From assembly GCA_958295665.1 (NCBI GenBank), contig OY282559.1:246632764-246696763 (forward strand): DNA of 64,000 bases. Direction: 5' to 3'. The translations under genes were made by a program, and so were the position numbers. The stretch is from Tipula vernalis. Lineage: Eukaryota > Arthropoda > Insecta > Diptera > Tipulidae. Numbering within the stretch: the first letter of the stretch is position 1; every line of letters starts with the position of its first letter. Positions 43,345 through 54,937 of this stretch are shown here, piece by piece. A model generated the notes under the pieces. The model did no database searches, had not been told where the DNA came from, and saw nothing but the letters and a program-made list of their open reading frames with translations.

Positions 43345-44570
43345 TGTTGGACCCTACTGCAATTGTGTCGAATTTCCAAAACCTTTCATATGAAGTTCAA
43401 TATAGATACGAGGCGTCCAGAAGCAACTCAGGACATCATCAACCAAAATAAAGTTCAACTCCAAGCAAAAGATCGATATTTTGAGCCCTTACAAACGTCG
43501 GATATTCCAATCGTGAATTTCCAGGAATGGACCTGCCATCTGTATATTTATCGGCATCAATGGAGTACACCTTGTGATGGAAAGTAACATTCGGGCTTTC
43601 AGGTCATTGAAGTAATTCATCACCATTGATTGTATTTCGATCCATCCACTCGATGACGTTTCTCATATTGGTGGTTAGCTTACTAGCCTTGTACGCCGTT
43701 GAGTTCAAGTTGATGTGTCCTTTGCGTTAATAGATGTTGAAGATATCTCGCGTGTACAAAAAAGTGTGGTGCTTAAGATGACAAACCTTATATGAATCTT
43801 GAAAAATGGACATGTGTCCATAAAATGGCCAGTTTGTGACAATTATAACATTGTTCACAATGATCATTGATCGGAAGTTTTAAAAACGCTAAACAACGCC
43901 AAATTAAATGCGATGAATCGTTGCAAAACAAACAATAATAAACATTCGAAGAAGTATGATACGAAAATGTTAAATTGTCAAATAGTTGTAGCCTTGATTG
44001 CATGGGGTTTGGTATAGATGGTTTTGAAGTTTTCACACGTGCAGATGAACTGGAAGATTTGACAGGTAACCCTCGAAATTTCTACCCTCGAATTTCCTAA
44101 AACAGCTTCACAGCACTTTTTCTTCACTGTTCCGTGGGTCTATGCAGCGTTCGCACAAACCACAAATAAGAAATGAAACCATCCGCCAGTTCCTTTAATC
44201 GACGTGGACAAGGTTTGTCTAAAGGCTTGTCTGTAAACGGTTTTAACATGATGTTTACATAAGCGATTGGGTTGACTAAACCCTCTCAAAATGTTTGTAG
44301 CATCCTTATGACTGCCTTCCGTAAAATATAATGATTTAATGGATTGGAATGCAGCATCCTGTAAAGTGTGCTTTAGTTACTGGAGTTTTGCAATTACACT
44401 TAATGCTGATTAGAATGTACCAATAAGTTAAAGCATTCAATAAACTCAGACCATTTCATGATATCGTCGAAAAATGTGATTAAAGTGATTTCAGGGGACT
44501 TCGCGCTTAGTTTCGGTGCACTTTCAATTTCTTCGGTCTTGGGAGTATGTTTGAATCATAGCTCTTCCAA
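43345..44570 (-). pseudogene. BEL/Pao-type gag-protease relic
   Basis: Reading the minus strand: near 44440-44540, LSAKSPEITLITFFDDIMKW leads into WSEFIECFNLLVH, like the start of BEL/Pao gag. Around 43890-43950 a zinc-knuckle region has CLFCNDSSHLIWRC and HCEQCYN. Around 43440-43500, IDLLLGVELYF resembles the end of the BEL/Pao protease. Stops and shifts abound. Reverse transcriptase, integrase and LTRs were not found nearby. Confidence 0.6.
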
Positions 44571-45732
44571 CCTTTCTTCATGTATGGTATGAATCGAGAA
44601 ATAAAAAAAATTCAATGGTAGCTTGACTTTTCGTACCATTTCTGACGTACTCAACCTCTGTTAAAAGCTGATTTCTTTCGTAGATTTCATAACTATTTTT
44701 AATGTCTTCCAATCGAAGGCGAATTAGAGATGTGGACTTCTGACACTTTCACTCTGTATATTCGAGGGCAAGCGTTTTAGTCTCTACAGCTAAAGTTGAG
44801 TGATTATTGAATGGAGATAACTTCGAAACGATACCATACAAATAATAGCAAAGCGCGGTTCATGTAATCGAATTTATTGTTGTATTTTGTTGTGCACACC
44901 TCGACGACCGCAAAGCAAGAAGCAGTTTTTAGATTGGTTTGGAACAACAGTCAATCAAGATCACTGTACATAACAAACAAGTATCACTACTATATAATGT
45001 AGTAAGTAGTATAAATAAATAAAACAGCCGGGTGTAGTTGACCGTGCGTGCTCAGGCTTAGTGTTAAGGCTTAGTTAATTTGAAGACTGAGCTGTAAATT
45101 GAGTTGGAGGTTGAGCTAAAGATTTACTTAAGAGGTTCAGTTAGGGTTTGATTGGGAGATGAATTAATTTCCTACCTTTATATTTTCTTTGTTTCTTTAC
45201 ATCAAGTGATCGAAAAAGTGGAAAAATTATGTTAATCTATCGAAAATCATATTTTGGTAGTTACGGAAGTACAATAGGCAGTATAATGGTGACAAAAAAG
45301 ATGGCGTCTGAATAAGTTATGTGTGCTGATCGGAAGAAATAAATAATTAAATAATATTGATTATGTGCTGTAAATAATAATTATTGAAAATTAAACTAAA
45401 TGAATAATAGTTTTCCTATGCCCGATTGTAAAAATCGCGTTAACTGTGTGAATTACAAACTGATAAACTACAGTGCTATAGAAATAAAAACCTGTTCAGT
45501 TTTAGTAAATGAATAAATACAATGTACATACGTCACAAATTTACTGTATTTTGGATATGCATGAAGTGATTATATAAAGTGCTTCAGTTAGTGCTAATAT
45601 ATTTTAAATCTACAAACAAGCAAACTTAAAATAGGAGACACGTAAATACGAGTAAATACGCCTTTATACAATTCTGATCAGTTTTATTTTGCTTTAAATT
45701 ATATTTCACGTTAAATAAATAAAATATATACA
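44571..45732. other. no recognisable gene; probable LINE 5' flank
   Basis: AT-rich; a GGCTTAG/GAGCTGTAAATTGAG/GAGGTTGAG-type degenerate short repeat lies at 45050-45160. Part of it may be the 5'UTR of the LINE whose ORF1 starts at 45733; the boundary is not visible. Confidence 0.4.
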
Positions 45733-46446
45733 ATGAATTTGGAAATACTTCTTGAAAATCCTAACCCAACCAATGCTGATATTTTCACAGCTATTAAACA
45801 ATTATCTATATCAGTATCACAAATTCATGTTAGCCTTCAAGAATCTGTGAATAGTATTATCACCGACAGTAAAAATACAGAAAAACGTGTGGATAAAATA
45901 GAAAATGGTCTGCAAAGACAAAATACAGCTATTCAAACGCTTCAAGCTGAAGTGAATTATTTGAGGCAAAGGGAATTACAGAACGAGGTAGTGATAACTG
46001 GCTTACCACCAGCGGTTCCCTCAGCTGCAAATATGGTAACCAAATTAGACACATTATATCATTTTGGGGTTGAGAATGTGTTTTCATCTTTTTTACAACA
46101 AACCAAAAGCCAGCGTCAAGTACGTAGTGGAGTAAAATCATCCGTTTACGTCACCATTAAGTATTAAAAACACGAATCGAAAAATATCCTACTTAAAAAT
46201 GCTAAAGATAAGGGACCTTTATCAATCAACAACACAAATAAGGAGAATATAATCCACATCAGTGAAAAAGTAACTGCCGTAAATGGACAAATATTGAAAC
46301 AGCTTAGGAACCTTAAGAGAAATAACAAACTCAAATACTGTTGGATTACGATTGGAAAAATTTATATTCGAGTGAAAGAAAACGATTCCGCTATTCTTAT
46401 TCACTCTTTGGATCAAATTAAATCAATAATTAAATTGACGATTTAA
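45733..46446 (+). pseudogene. LINE ORF1 with coiled coil and FP25K-like domain, one stop
   Basis: 238 codons in one frame with a single TAA at 46165-46167. Residues 20-85 form a probable coiled coil (VDKIENGLQRQNTAIQTLQA), followed by QRELQNEVVITGLPP, a junction typical of insect LINE ORF1 proteins with a baculovirus-FP-like domain. After the stop: KNAKDKGPLSINNTN, ISEKVTAVNGQILKQLRN, KYCWITIGKIYIRVKE. ORF1 proteins of this type are RNA-binding chaperones. Only the one stop and some truncation in the middle are visible. Confidence 0.65.
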
Positions 46447-46756
46447 CTGTCATGTTGTAGTTACATTTCCAAACCTATTTTTCTGATGGTCAACACAACT
46501 GTATATTTGCTCAACATTTTTGAATTACAAATTCATATCGTAAAGTTTATTATTATAAATTTATTTATTATTTTTTTCTTGTTTATTATTCTTATTTTAA
46601 TTTTTATTTTAACTATTTATTTCTATTTAACTTTAGAATATGAATATCAATGTGAATCGGAACGGCAACAGTAATTATGATGATAACAGCAACAAGCATT
46701 TCACTGACCTTAATGATTTCAACTCTAAACTAAAACTTTCTAGTCAGAAAGAGATG

Positions 46757-49534
46757 AATATTTTATAGATAAACATAAATCGCTTTATGAACAAATTGTC
46801 TAAACTGGAAGAATTTTTAAGCACATTGAACTTTCAAATTGAAGTATGTATATTGACTGAAACTTTTTTATACCAAAGTGAAGAGAAATTTTTTAACCTT
46901 GATGGTTTTGACTCATTTCATGTAACTCGTGAAGGACGAGGTGGTGGTGGGATTAGTATATTTGCCGCTAATATCTGAGATGTGAATTGTTAGAAGCTTC
47001 AGATTTAATGGAGAATAATTTTTTGGTTATTAAGAGTAGGCTAGTTAATATTAACATAATTGGAATCTATAGACATACTTCTGCCGCATACTTCCTTATT
47101 CCAATTTTTTGATTATTTAAATCAAAAACTTGAAAAATATAAAACATCACTAATTTTTGGAGGCTTTAATATTAATCTTTTGAATACATCTGATTCGGAA
47201 GTTTATAGTTACCAATCCGTTTTAACAGTAAATGGTTTTGAGATCGTGAATAAAATGGAATCCAAATATGCCACTCGTGTCTCAAATCAAATTAGCACAC
47301 TAATAGATCATGTTTTAACTTCTAGTAAGTATATGTTTCTAATTCTTTATGGTGATTTACATTTTAGTGACCATAAATTCATCCTTACAAAGTGTTTTGT
47401 TCCTATTAGAAATAAAGAAATAATACTAACAAAAGTTATAATTGATCACTTTGCCATTCAAGAGTTTATATCAAATCTAGATTACCAAGAAATACATTTT
47501 CAAGAATTTTATTTAGTGCTAGTTGATAAATTATTAAGTAACTCCAAAATTATTACGCAAAAAATAAAACAAAGTGAATTTAAAAAGCCTTGGTTTACCA
47601 ATAATTTAAAAAATAAAATTAAAATTAGGGATAAATATTACAAACTTAAAAAGAAATACGCTTTAAATGCATTTTATGCAGAGATATTTAGTATTTTGAA
47701 ATTAGAAATTCGAAAAGAAATATTTTATTGAAAGAAGCAATATTACACTACGCAATTTAACCATAGTGTAGGTAATCCTAAAAAAGCATGGACTCTTTTT
47801 CGTGAATTAATATCAAATAAATCTTTCAACAACATACCTGAAGAATTTCAACTCCAAATTAACGGCATTATCGAAAATAATAAATTAGCAGTTCCTGAGA
47901 AATTTATTGAGTAGTTCAACGTAGCTGGTAAAAAAATTATCGAGTGTTTCCCTAATGTTCAATATGACATTGGTTTACTACAGTATAATACCAAGTATGA
48001 TTTGAATAATTTTAATATAGTAAATGAGGAGGAAATTTCCAAAATAATCTCTGGTTTGAAATCAGATGCAGCTGCTGGATGGGATAATATATCGGCCAGT
48101 CTTGTTCAATCGATAAAAATACGTGTATCTAAGGCAATTGCAACAGCAGTAAAGGAATCATTTGAAACATGCAGGTTTCCAAATGAGTTTAAGAAAGCAA
48201 GAATTATACCCCTTTATAAATTAGGAAGTAGACTGAACCCTAATAACTATCGGCCCATTTCGATCTTACCATTTTTTTATAAAATTTTTGAAACGGTTAT
48301 AAAAAACCAGCTTATAACTCATTTGGAAAAGAACAAGTTAATTGCCTCGAATCAATTTGGATTTTTGAGAAAGAGTAGCATTCTACCTGCAACTTTAAAT
48401 CTATCTGAAAACATTTTTAATAATATTGAGAGAAAACAAGTTACTGCTGCTCTTTTTCTTGATTTGAGAAAAGCTTTTGACTGCATGGATTATACAATAC
48501 TTTTTAAGAAGTTGGAGTTTATAGGAATAAAAAGCAAAAGCTTGTCACTGTTGAAGAGCTACTTGACTGACAGAACTCATTTTACTAAAATTGAGGATCA
48601 ATCTTCCAGTTGTCGATTTCTAGAATGTGGAGTCCCTTACTATTCCTCTGCTATATGAATGACATTTTCAAACTTACCCTAGTTGGTAAATTACAGCTTT
48701 ATGCAGATGATGCAGCTTTGGTATATGGAACTTAAAATATTTCATTGTTAGGACCTGCTATAAAATCAGACCTTAAAATTCTACAAAGCCGGTTTTCAAT
48801 GAATAAACTACAGATATATTATGAAAAATCAAACTTCATCATATTTTATATACGACACAAACCGATGGATTATGATTTACTCTGTGAACTTACTATAGCT
48901 GATAATAAAGTAATTAAAAGAGTCGACAAGTTTTGCTATTTAGTGCTATACATCAATTCGCAACTCAATTGGCACAAGCATACAAACCATATTCAAGCCA
49001 AAATTGCTCCAATAATATGTGTGTTTCGGTGTGTGGAAAAATACTTACCTAAAGAAATGTTATTTAACCTATATTTCTCATATGTACACTCACATCTACT
49101 GTATCTTATTACTATATGAGGAGCTACGACGCCAACTGAGGTAGAAAAATTGCAAGTTTTACAAAATCAGGCTATCAAGGCTTTGAAAGGACTACTTATT
49201 ATACTCCGAAAATAGGCTGCCTGTATCTAAGCTAATTGACTATGAGTACTTAATTATAGTGTATAAAATGACTTATAATTTAATAAAGTTCAATAATGAC
49301 CTTACAACAAACTACAGTGTGACCAACAGGCAAACTCGTTTTAGTGGCCACTATCGCGTTGCTCCTTACACAACAAATATTGCCCAAAGTAGTATCTTTT
49401 ATAAAGGTATTAAACTTTTCAATAACTTGCCAGAAAACCTAAAAACAACTCCTATAAATATTTTTAAGAAAGAAATCAAAAAGCTTTTATTTGGTCAGTT
49501 TGTTCATGAATATAATTTATCACATAATAGGTAA
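46757..49534 (+). pseudogene. LINE ORF2 relic: endonuclease and reverse transcriptase, several lesions
   Basis: Endonuclease pieces: NKLSKLEEFLSTLNFQIEVC, CILTETFLYQ, GGGGISIFAANI, then, after stops and a shift, FGGFNINLLNTSD and DLHFSDHKFI. The reverse transcriptase begins at GLKSDAAAGWDNISASL, with FKKARIIPLYKLG, NNYRPISILPFFYKIFE, NQFGFLRKSS and LFLDLRKAFDCMDY; a frame change precedes the catalytic LYADDAALVYG (about 48697). Later pieces: FCYLVLYINSQLNWHKHT and, at the end, IAQSSIFYKGIKLFNNLP. At least six stops or shifts. No RNase H domain is visible, consistent with the CR1/Jockey group. Confidence 0.8.
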
Positions 49535-49785
49535 TTGCCATTAAATTTTTGTTTATGTAAAATTTTTTTATACTTTTGCTTCCACTGGGGAGAATGTTTG
49601 TTGTTTGGAGTGTCTTGAATTGCTGTGCTGTTTTCCGATTTACATTTTAAGATTGATTATAATGAAGAAATAGTTATATAATACTAAAGTAAAATAGAAT
49701 TCTTACTTGTGAATTTTTTTTTTAGTATCTAAATAAAATAATATTTTCTTGTTGTATGTTGTTAATTTGAAAAAAAAAAAAAATA

Positions 49786-50735
49786 TTAGGTTGGGGAAAA
49801 GGTATTGAAAGCTTTTTTGTCATTTTTTGATTAAATTTTTCTTTTACCAAAACGAATTTTATTTAAGTACATGTTGGACATTATTATCTATAAACTTTGG
49901 CCATTTTGCCCGAAGTATCATAATTCCATCGGTATAGAACTTCTGTGGTTTATTGGCGAACAACTTGGTCAAGTGGTTTTCACAGTCCTTTTTTGACGCC
50001 AATTTTAGACCATCAAGGGGGGTTTGCAGAATTTGAAACGAATGGTAGTCAGAGAGTCCGGGCTATACGAATACGGTGGATACATCAAAACTTGCCAGAC
50101 AAGCTCTCTCAATTTTTGCGGTGTCATCACGTTGTGTGGGGTCTGGCGTTCTGACCAGTTTTTTTTTAAATTGCTTGCCGCAATCTGATTGCTAACAGTA
50201 TAGAGATTAGAATTAAACGCTTCACCAGGTTCTAGAACCTCATAATGTACGATTCCCTTCCAATCCCACCATATACACAGCATAACCTTATAGGGCGTCA
50301 CAGCATAACCTTATGGGACATTTCTTGCTTTGAAGTCGTTTGTAGCGATTCGCAGATGGAGATTCGGTCAATCAAATTTTTCATCGATAATTCATGAAGC
50401 ACCCAAACATCGAGCTTCTTTGTGTGTTCTGCCTTAGCAAATGCCATTACATTCGATAAAGCATTTTTACCGTAAACAGCACAAATTTTTCGCGGGATTG
50501 GGCAGCGTTTTTGCCTTTTTCGTAGTAAAATCGCAAAATATAGCGAATTTTTTAAAAAATTTCACTCTATTTCACACTAATATAACTTTTGGTACGATTG
50601 ACGAAATGCAATGTCACCTAGATTGCAATGTCACCTTTCAAACGTCATATGACACAATCTGATTAATGTTGCCCGATACATGACCACAACACCATCTAGT
50701 GTTAACAACCTCTCAATTCTTTTTCCCTAACCTAA
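49786..50735 (-). mobile_element. mariner element with internal deletion
   Basis: Ends: TTAGGTTGGGGAAAAGG at 49786 and, inverted at 50735, TTAGGTTAGGGAAAAAG; the left copy is preceded by TA as expected, the right is followed by AA. At about 950 bp it is shorter than a full mariner (about 1.3 kb). TTAGGTTG ends are typical of insect mariners. Confidence 0.8.
50000..50655 (-). pseudogene. mariner transposase relic
   Basis: Minus-strand pieces in order: YYEKGKNAAQSREKFVLF (N-terminal HTH region), KLDVWVLHELSMKNLIDRIS, KVMLCIWWDWKGIVHYEVL, then TPQKLRELVWQVLMYPPYS leading into the region of the last catalytic Asp. A central deletion removes the segment between the N-terminal HTH and LDVWV, and another removes the second catalytic region. 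Non-functional. Confidence 0.8.
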
Positions 50736-52494
50736 AATACTATGATGACGTTATAATATAGATGGCGTGTGAATGCGATAGGTTCATTGCATTATACGTT
50801 GTATGTAGGTTTCAGCGGTTGTGAATCGCTCTCTTATCGTAATCATTTTGATAAAACCATCTTAAGTGACCTTTGTGACTGCGCTGTCCTGAACGTTTTT
50901 CATGATCATATGTTTCTCCGTAACATTTAGTCACACGAGAAATTGACGTGTGTGAAACGTTTAGCCTTACAACAATATAACATTGGATTCATCCTTATCT
51001 TCTTCAGTTGGCTTAAATTTCTGATCATTCTTTCCATTACAAACAAAACATTGCGGTAAAGTGAAATTTAGTAGAATATTTTATCAAGAGCATGATAACG
51101 TCCACAATATTTTTTTATTTACATATGTTTTTATGAAAGTAATTCAAAAACAAAAACTCCTAGAGACAAAAAGGTTCTGATAAATATATCTATTCTATAA
51201 CCTCTTGCTTCTAAGACGAGTATGTTAACCTTTGTTTTAGAATTGAATAACCTTTTGTAATTTAAAAGTTACAGAGAACATATTTTTAGTACGTTTTGTG
51301 AAACCATTGTAAATATTTTTATTATTAATATTAATTTACTAAGGCTCCCAACAAGGTTAATCTAGTTTATTTGGCGCTTCAGTTATTTGTTGTACTAACG
51401 TTTCTGTATTATGGACAATTTTACATCAAAAATGAATATGTAAAATGAAAATGGAAATTTTAACTTCATTGAACATTTTTCAATAATTGATATGTCTATA
51501 TTTCCAAATTTGTGCAAGTAAGTTTTTAACATCATTGAGCCAAAACTTAAATCAGTCTAGTCAGCATATAAATATAGAGTTTAAAGCAATGTAAATATGA
51601 GAAATACCATACTTATTCATAAAACCTTCGAAAATGTTGAAGTTCAATAAAATATCTTAAAAAATCAAAATCATTTTTCCGTTTAGTGAGTGCGAAAATT
51701 ATATTTCCAAACAAAACAAAAAATTCAATTCGCAGTATTGATGATATAAAACGGTTATGAAATAAAAATTCCAAAATAATTATATCATTAATTACCATAC
51801 CACCATTGTCGAAGAAATGTAAAACGTCAAAATATTTTCTTGTTCAAATTAAAACCATCTGTGCAACACAAAAAAATTCATTCATTTCATTCACAAACGC
51901 GCGGAATTATCGTTTTGCTTTCGGTGTATTCGTGCAAAATGAATTTTTCATAGCGCGCTCGAACATAAATAAATAAATATTTTCGTTTTAATATTTTCTT
52001 TAGAAAATCATGATTTTATTATGTATATAATATACATACACCTTGACGTAACATGATGATGATAGGGCGGCAAAGGTGATTTATACAAGTAAAATAAATC
52101 AGTTTTTCCTCTTAAACCATAAATTATAGATGTGGATGAAAATATCATCAAGACAATATTTTTTTTTTATATTACTGTGCGCTTTGACGAAAGACATCGT
52201 TTGGTTTTTGAAATTTTCTCGTGTCTTTATATTGAAATCATTCTGCTGTATAATGTGTAATGTTTGCTATACTTATACGGGATTGAGTTAAATATAACTG
52301 CAGCATAATATCAATCTAAACATAACATATGTTGAGACAACCTAATTTGTATAGCATATAACTAATATTTTGTACTAGTGTAGTTCGTTGTCGGTCCCTC
52401 GATTGGCCGACTAGTAGCAACTTAGATTTATTGTAAATCAAGGTATGTGTAATACTTTGCTTTATTCACTAGGTCTTACATCTGGGTCCCATTT
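50736..52494. other. AT-rich stretch with no recognisable gene
   Basis: No protein motif or structured repeat seen. Confidence 0.5.
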
Positions 52495-52735
52495 GAACGG
52501 TACAAAACGCGATATGGTACAAAACATGTTCAATTTCCCATAAAGATGAAGGAAAATTGTATATGTGAAATGAAGGAAGATTAATAATTTTAAAATATCG
52601 CGTTTTGTACCATATTGCGGTTTTAAATATCGCATTTTGAAATACGAATCGCGTTTTCTACCAAATCGCTCTTTGTACGATATCCCGTTTTGAAATATCG
52701 CGTTTTGTACTTCATCTCGTTTCGTCGTATCGCGA
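52495..52735. repeat. cluster of ATATCGCGTTTTGTACC-type short repeats in both orientations
   Basis: GGTACAAAACGCGATAT near 52499 is the reverse complement of ATATCGCGTTTTGTACC near 52598. Variants of the forward unit (ATCGCATTTTGAAATA, ATCGCGTTTTCTACCA, ATCGCTCTTTGTACGA, ATCCCGTTTTGAAATA, ATCGCGTTTTGTACTT, ATCTCGTTTCGTCGTA) follow one another every 16-25 bp to about 52735. Confidence 0.75.
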
Positions 52736-54028
52736 AGAATTAGTAGGAGCAGAGATATCTGCCGCTTGTTGAAATTTATTTGTATTTAATTCGCTGTCTT
52801 CAAAATCAATTGCTTTAGAATTTGTGTCAATAAAGTTTCTAAAAGACGACCAATCTACGACTTTGTAGTTATATGTCTTTGAAGTCGTGGTGGAGTGAAA
52901 AGTTTCGGCATTGACAAAACACAGAGCAGGCAGATAGTTGGAGTTCATCTCATTTTTTGTTACAATAAAGCCAATGGGGCACGAGGGGCTGCTTTTGAAC
53001 CTGTTAGAATGATGGCAAATGGGAGTGTTTGGGTAAGGCGCAATTTGATCTGAACGTTAGGAAATCGTAGAGAATACATCCATCCTTGTTAGATCTACTG
53101 CAATTCCAATAGGAATAGTGTCAATTAAAATCTCCACCACGTATATAAAGTGTGTTTGCATTTGGGACATAATACAACTAACTTTTATTGTTAAGTTGGG
53201 CGTGGGAACGAGAATGGATATATTTTCTATACCTTGCAATGATAATATAGAAAGCACTGAGTGTTTGATTAAGTTTTTAATAATTGCAACTCCACCGCCA
53301 ATTTGGATCGAACGATCATTTTATACATTTGAAATCGGGCGATATTAAAAGCATCCCCCGGTTTTAAAAAGGTTTCTGTGATTAGAGCATAACATTTATG
53401 TCGTATTTGTCGAGAAAATGAATAAGCTCCGGTTGACGCTATTTGCATTCTAAATAGAAACTTTTATAATATTATTTACAGACATTTAATGGCAGCCTCC
53501 AAAAATTACTTGAACTTGTTTGCCCTTGCTTTGTCACCTCCTATATAATTTATTACCACTTACATTTCCGGCAGCCGGTTGGTTAAATGGTGATGGATTA
53601 CTGATTCATAAACTGGACATTGGTTGATGTGATGAAGATGAACTGATAATAATAGGTTGGTCGAAGTTTGAATGCTTCGATGCCTTTCCATTCGAGGCAG
53701 GGAAGTTATAGGATGAAACATGAAATGCATGTGAAGATATACGAAGAACTTTTGGTTGACATGTTCTGCAATTGGCCCACTTATATTGATATTCAGTTTC
53801 TTCGATCGGACAATCTGCACCATCCATGTGAGTAAGGCTGTAAAATTTACACTTTGTTTTCATGTTACAATTCGAAGATGTGTGACCCAACATGAAACAA
53901 TTTAAACATTGGGTGAGTCGCTCCGGTTTTCTGTGAGGTAAGTCCCATGAACACGCAATGGTACCAATATATTTGTGATTTCTTAAGTGATTTAATGATG
54001 TAGACATATTTTGAAATTTTGAGCTCAT
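52712..54028 (-). pseudogene. Jockey-type LINE relic: ORF1 zinc knuckles and endonuclease pieces
   Basis: From 54028 downward: RNHKYIGTIACSWDLPHRKP, then zinc knuckles CLNCFMLGHTSSNC and a second Cys-rich part CPIEETEYQYKWANC, as in ORF1 of Jockey-type elements. Near 53450-53050 are fragments of an endonuclease, including TETFLKPG-like, GGVAIIKNLI-like and GGDFN-HSYWNC pieces in shifting frames. Finally VVDWSSFRNFIDTN (52850 region) fits the segment after the endonuclease. Multiple stops. No reverse transcriptase seen. Confidence 0.6.
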
Positions 54029-54279
54029 TCATAATCACCATAATTTCAGAAGATTTTAACTTTAAAATAACAGGAGGAAATTTCCGAACTTTTTATGAAT
54101 TTCCATTTTTATTATTCAAGTTATTGATGTTTTAATTACCCGCTTATAAAATGTCTTGAAATTAATTGCTAGTAGGAATGCGATATGAAGACGGGAATGA
54201 AGTACCGTTGTTATTTGTATTAGTAATAGATATTGTAGATCTGAATTTTCCTCCGATTGATCTACATCAGGCCATTTGG

Positions 54280-54937
54280 TAACAATTCCGCTGTTGAATA
54301 TCTTTTATACATTGTATTTTGAATCAAAACTGGTACATGATCTAGCAAGATATGTAGAAGATCTTCAAGAAAGTTTTAATATTTTCTATAATTCCCATCC
54401 ACACATTTAGCGAAAATTTATCCTGGAAGTTATTTTGCTTTATTGCAATTAGGTTTACCTTACACATGGCGTCTTTTTAGAAAATTGCCTGATCAGTAAA
54501 AAGCACCTTACCTATAAATTGCGGATATCTTAAAAATTTTCAATGAAGCTATTGACAACAATTTTAACCTTTCGGTAAATCACGTGGCAATAGTTCCTGT
54601 ACACGTTGAATATGAAAGATGTGTGCTCTTCCCTTAAAATTGCCCAGACTAGTTTTTGACTCACATTAACTTCACGAGCTATTTTTCTTGTGCTCGTCTT
54701 GGGTTGTTCTGCTATTTTATTGAGAACAGCTTCCTCTAGTGCAAGCGTTCTAGTTGTTACCGGCCTTCCTGGCACACTTCCTCGTTTGAAGGAACCATTT
54801 TTCCAAAGTCTCTAATGGGTTCTCATAAAGGTCCGAATATTGGATACTCGGCGATTAGGGTACCGTCCACTATAAATATGCCTTGCTTGTACAGCATTTC
54901 CATCAGCAAGTCCGTGAATAAAATCCAGATCTGCCAT
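54280..54937 (-). pseudogene. Tc1/mariner-superfamily (IS630-like) transposase relic
   Basis: The ATG at 54937 begins MADLDFIHGLADGNAVQARH, IYSGRYPNRR, then GSVPGRPVTTRTLALEEAVL, EQPKTSTRKIAREVNVSQ and ILREE, a paired HTH DNA-binding domain. In other frames follow HIQRVQELLPRDLPK, FIGKVLFTDQA (likely the first catalytic Asp) and SLNVWMGII. LLDHVPVLIQNTMYK near 54340 precedes where the second catalytic Asp would be, which is not recognisable. At least one internal stop plus frameshifts. The family is common in insects; closer naming is not safe. Confidence 0.65.

Larger units (their letters stand above)
45733..49534 (+). mobile_element. decayed CR1/Jockey-type LINE with both ORFs
   Basis: ORF1 relic at 45733-46446 and ORF2 relic at 46757-49534, same strand, in the usual order. 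AT-rich 3' flank to about 49780. No target duplication or tail was identified with confidence; an A-rich run near 49770 could be the tail but also abuts the mariner at 49786. Confidence 0.7.

Noticed and set aside
51613..51798. 61-codon minus-strand frame
   Set aside because: AT-rich, hydrophobic by composition, no conserved motif or gene context.
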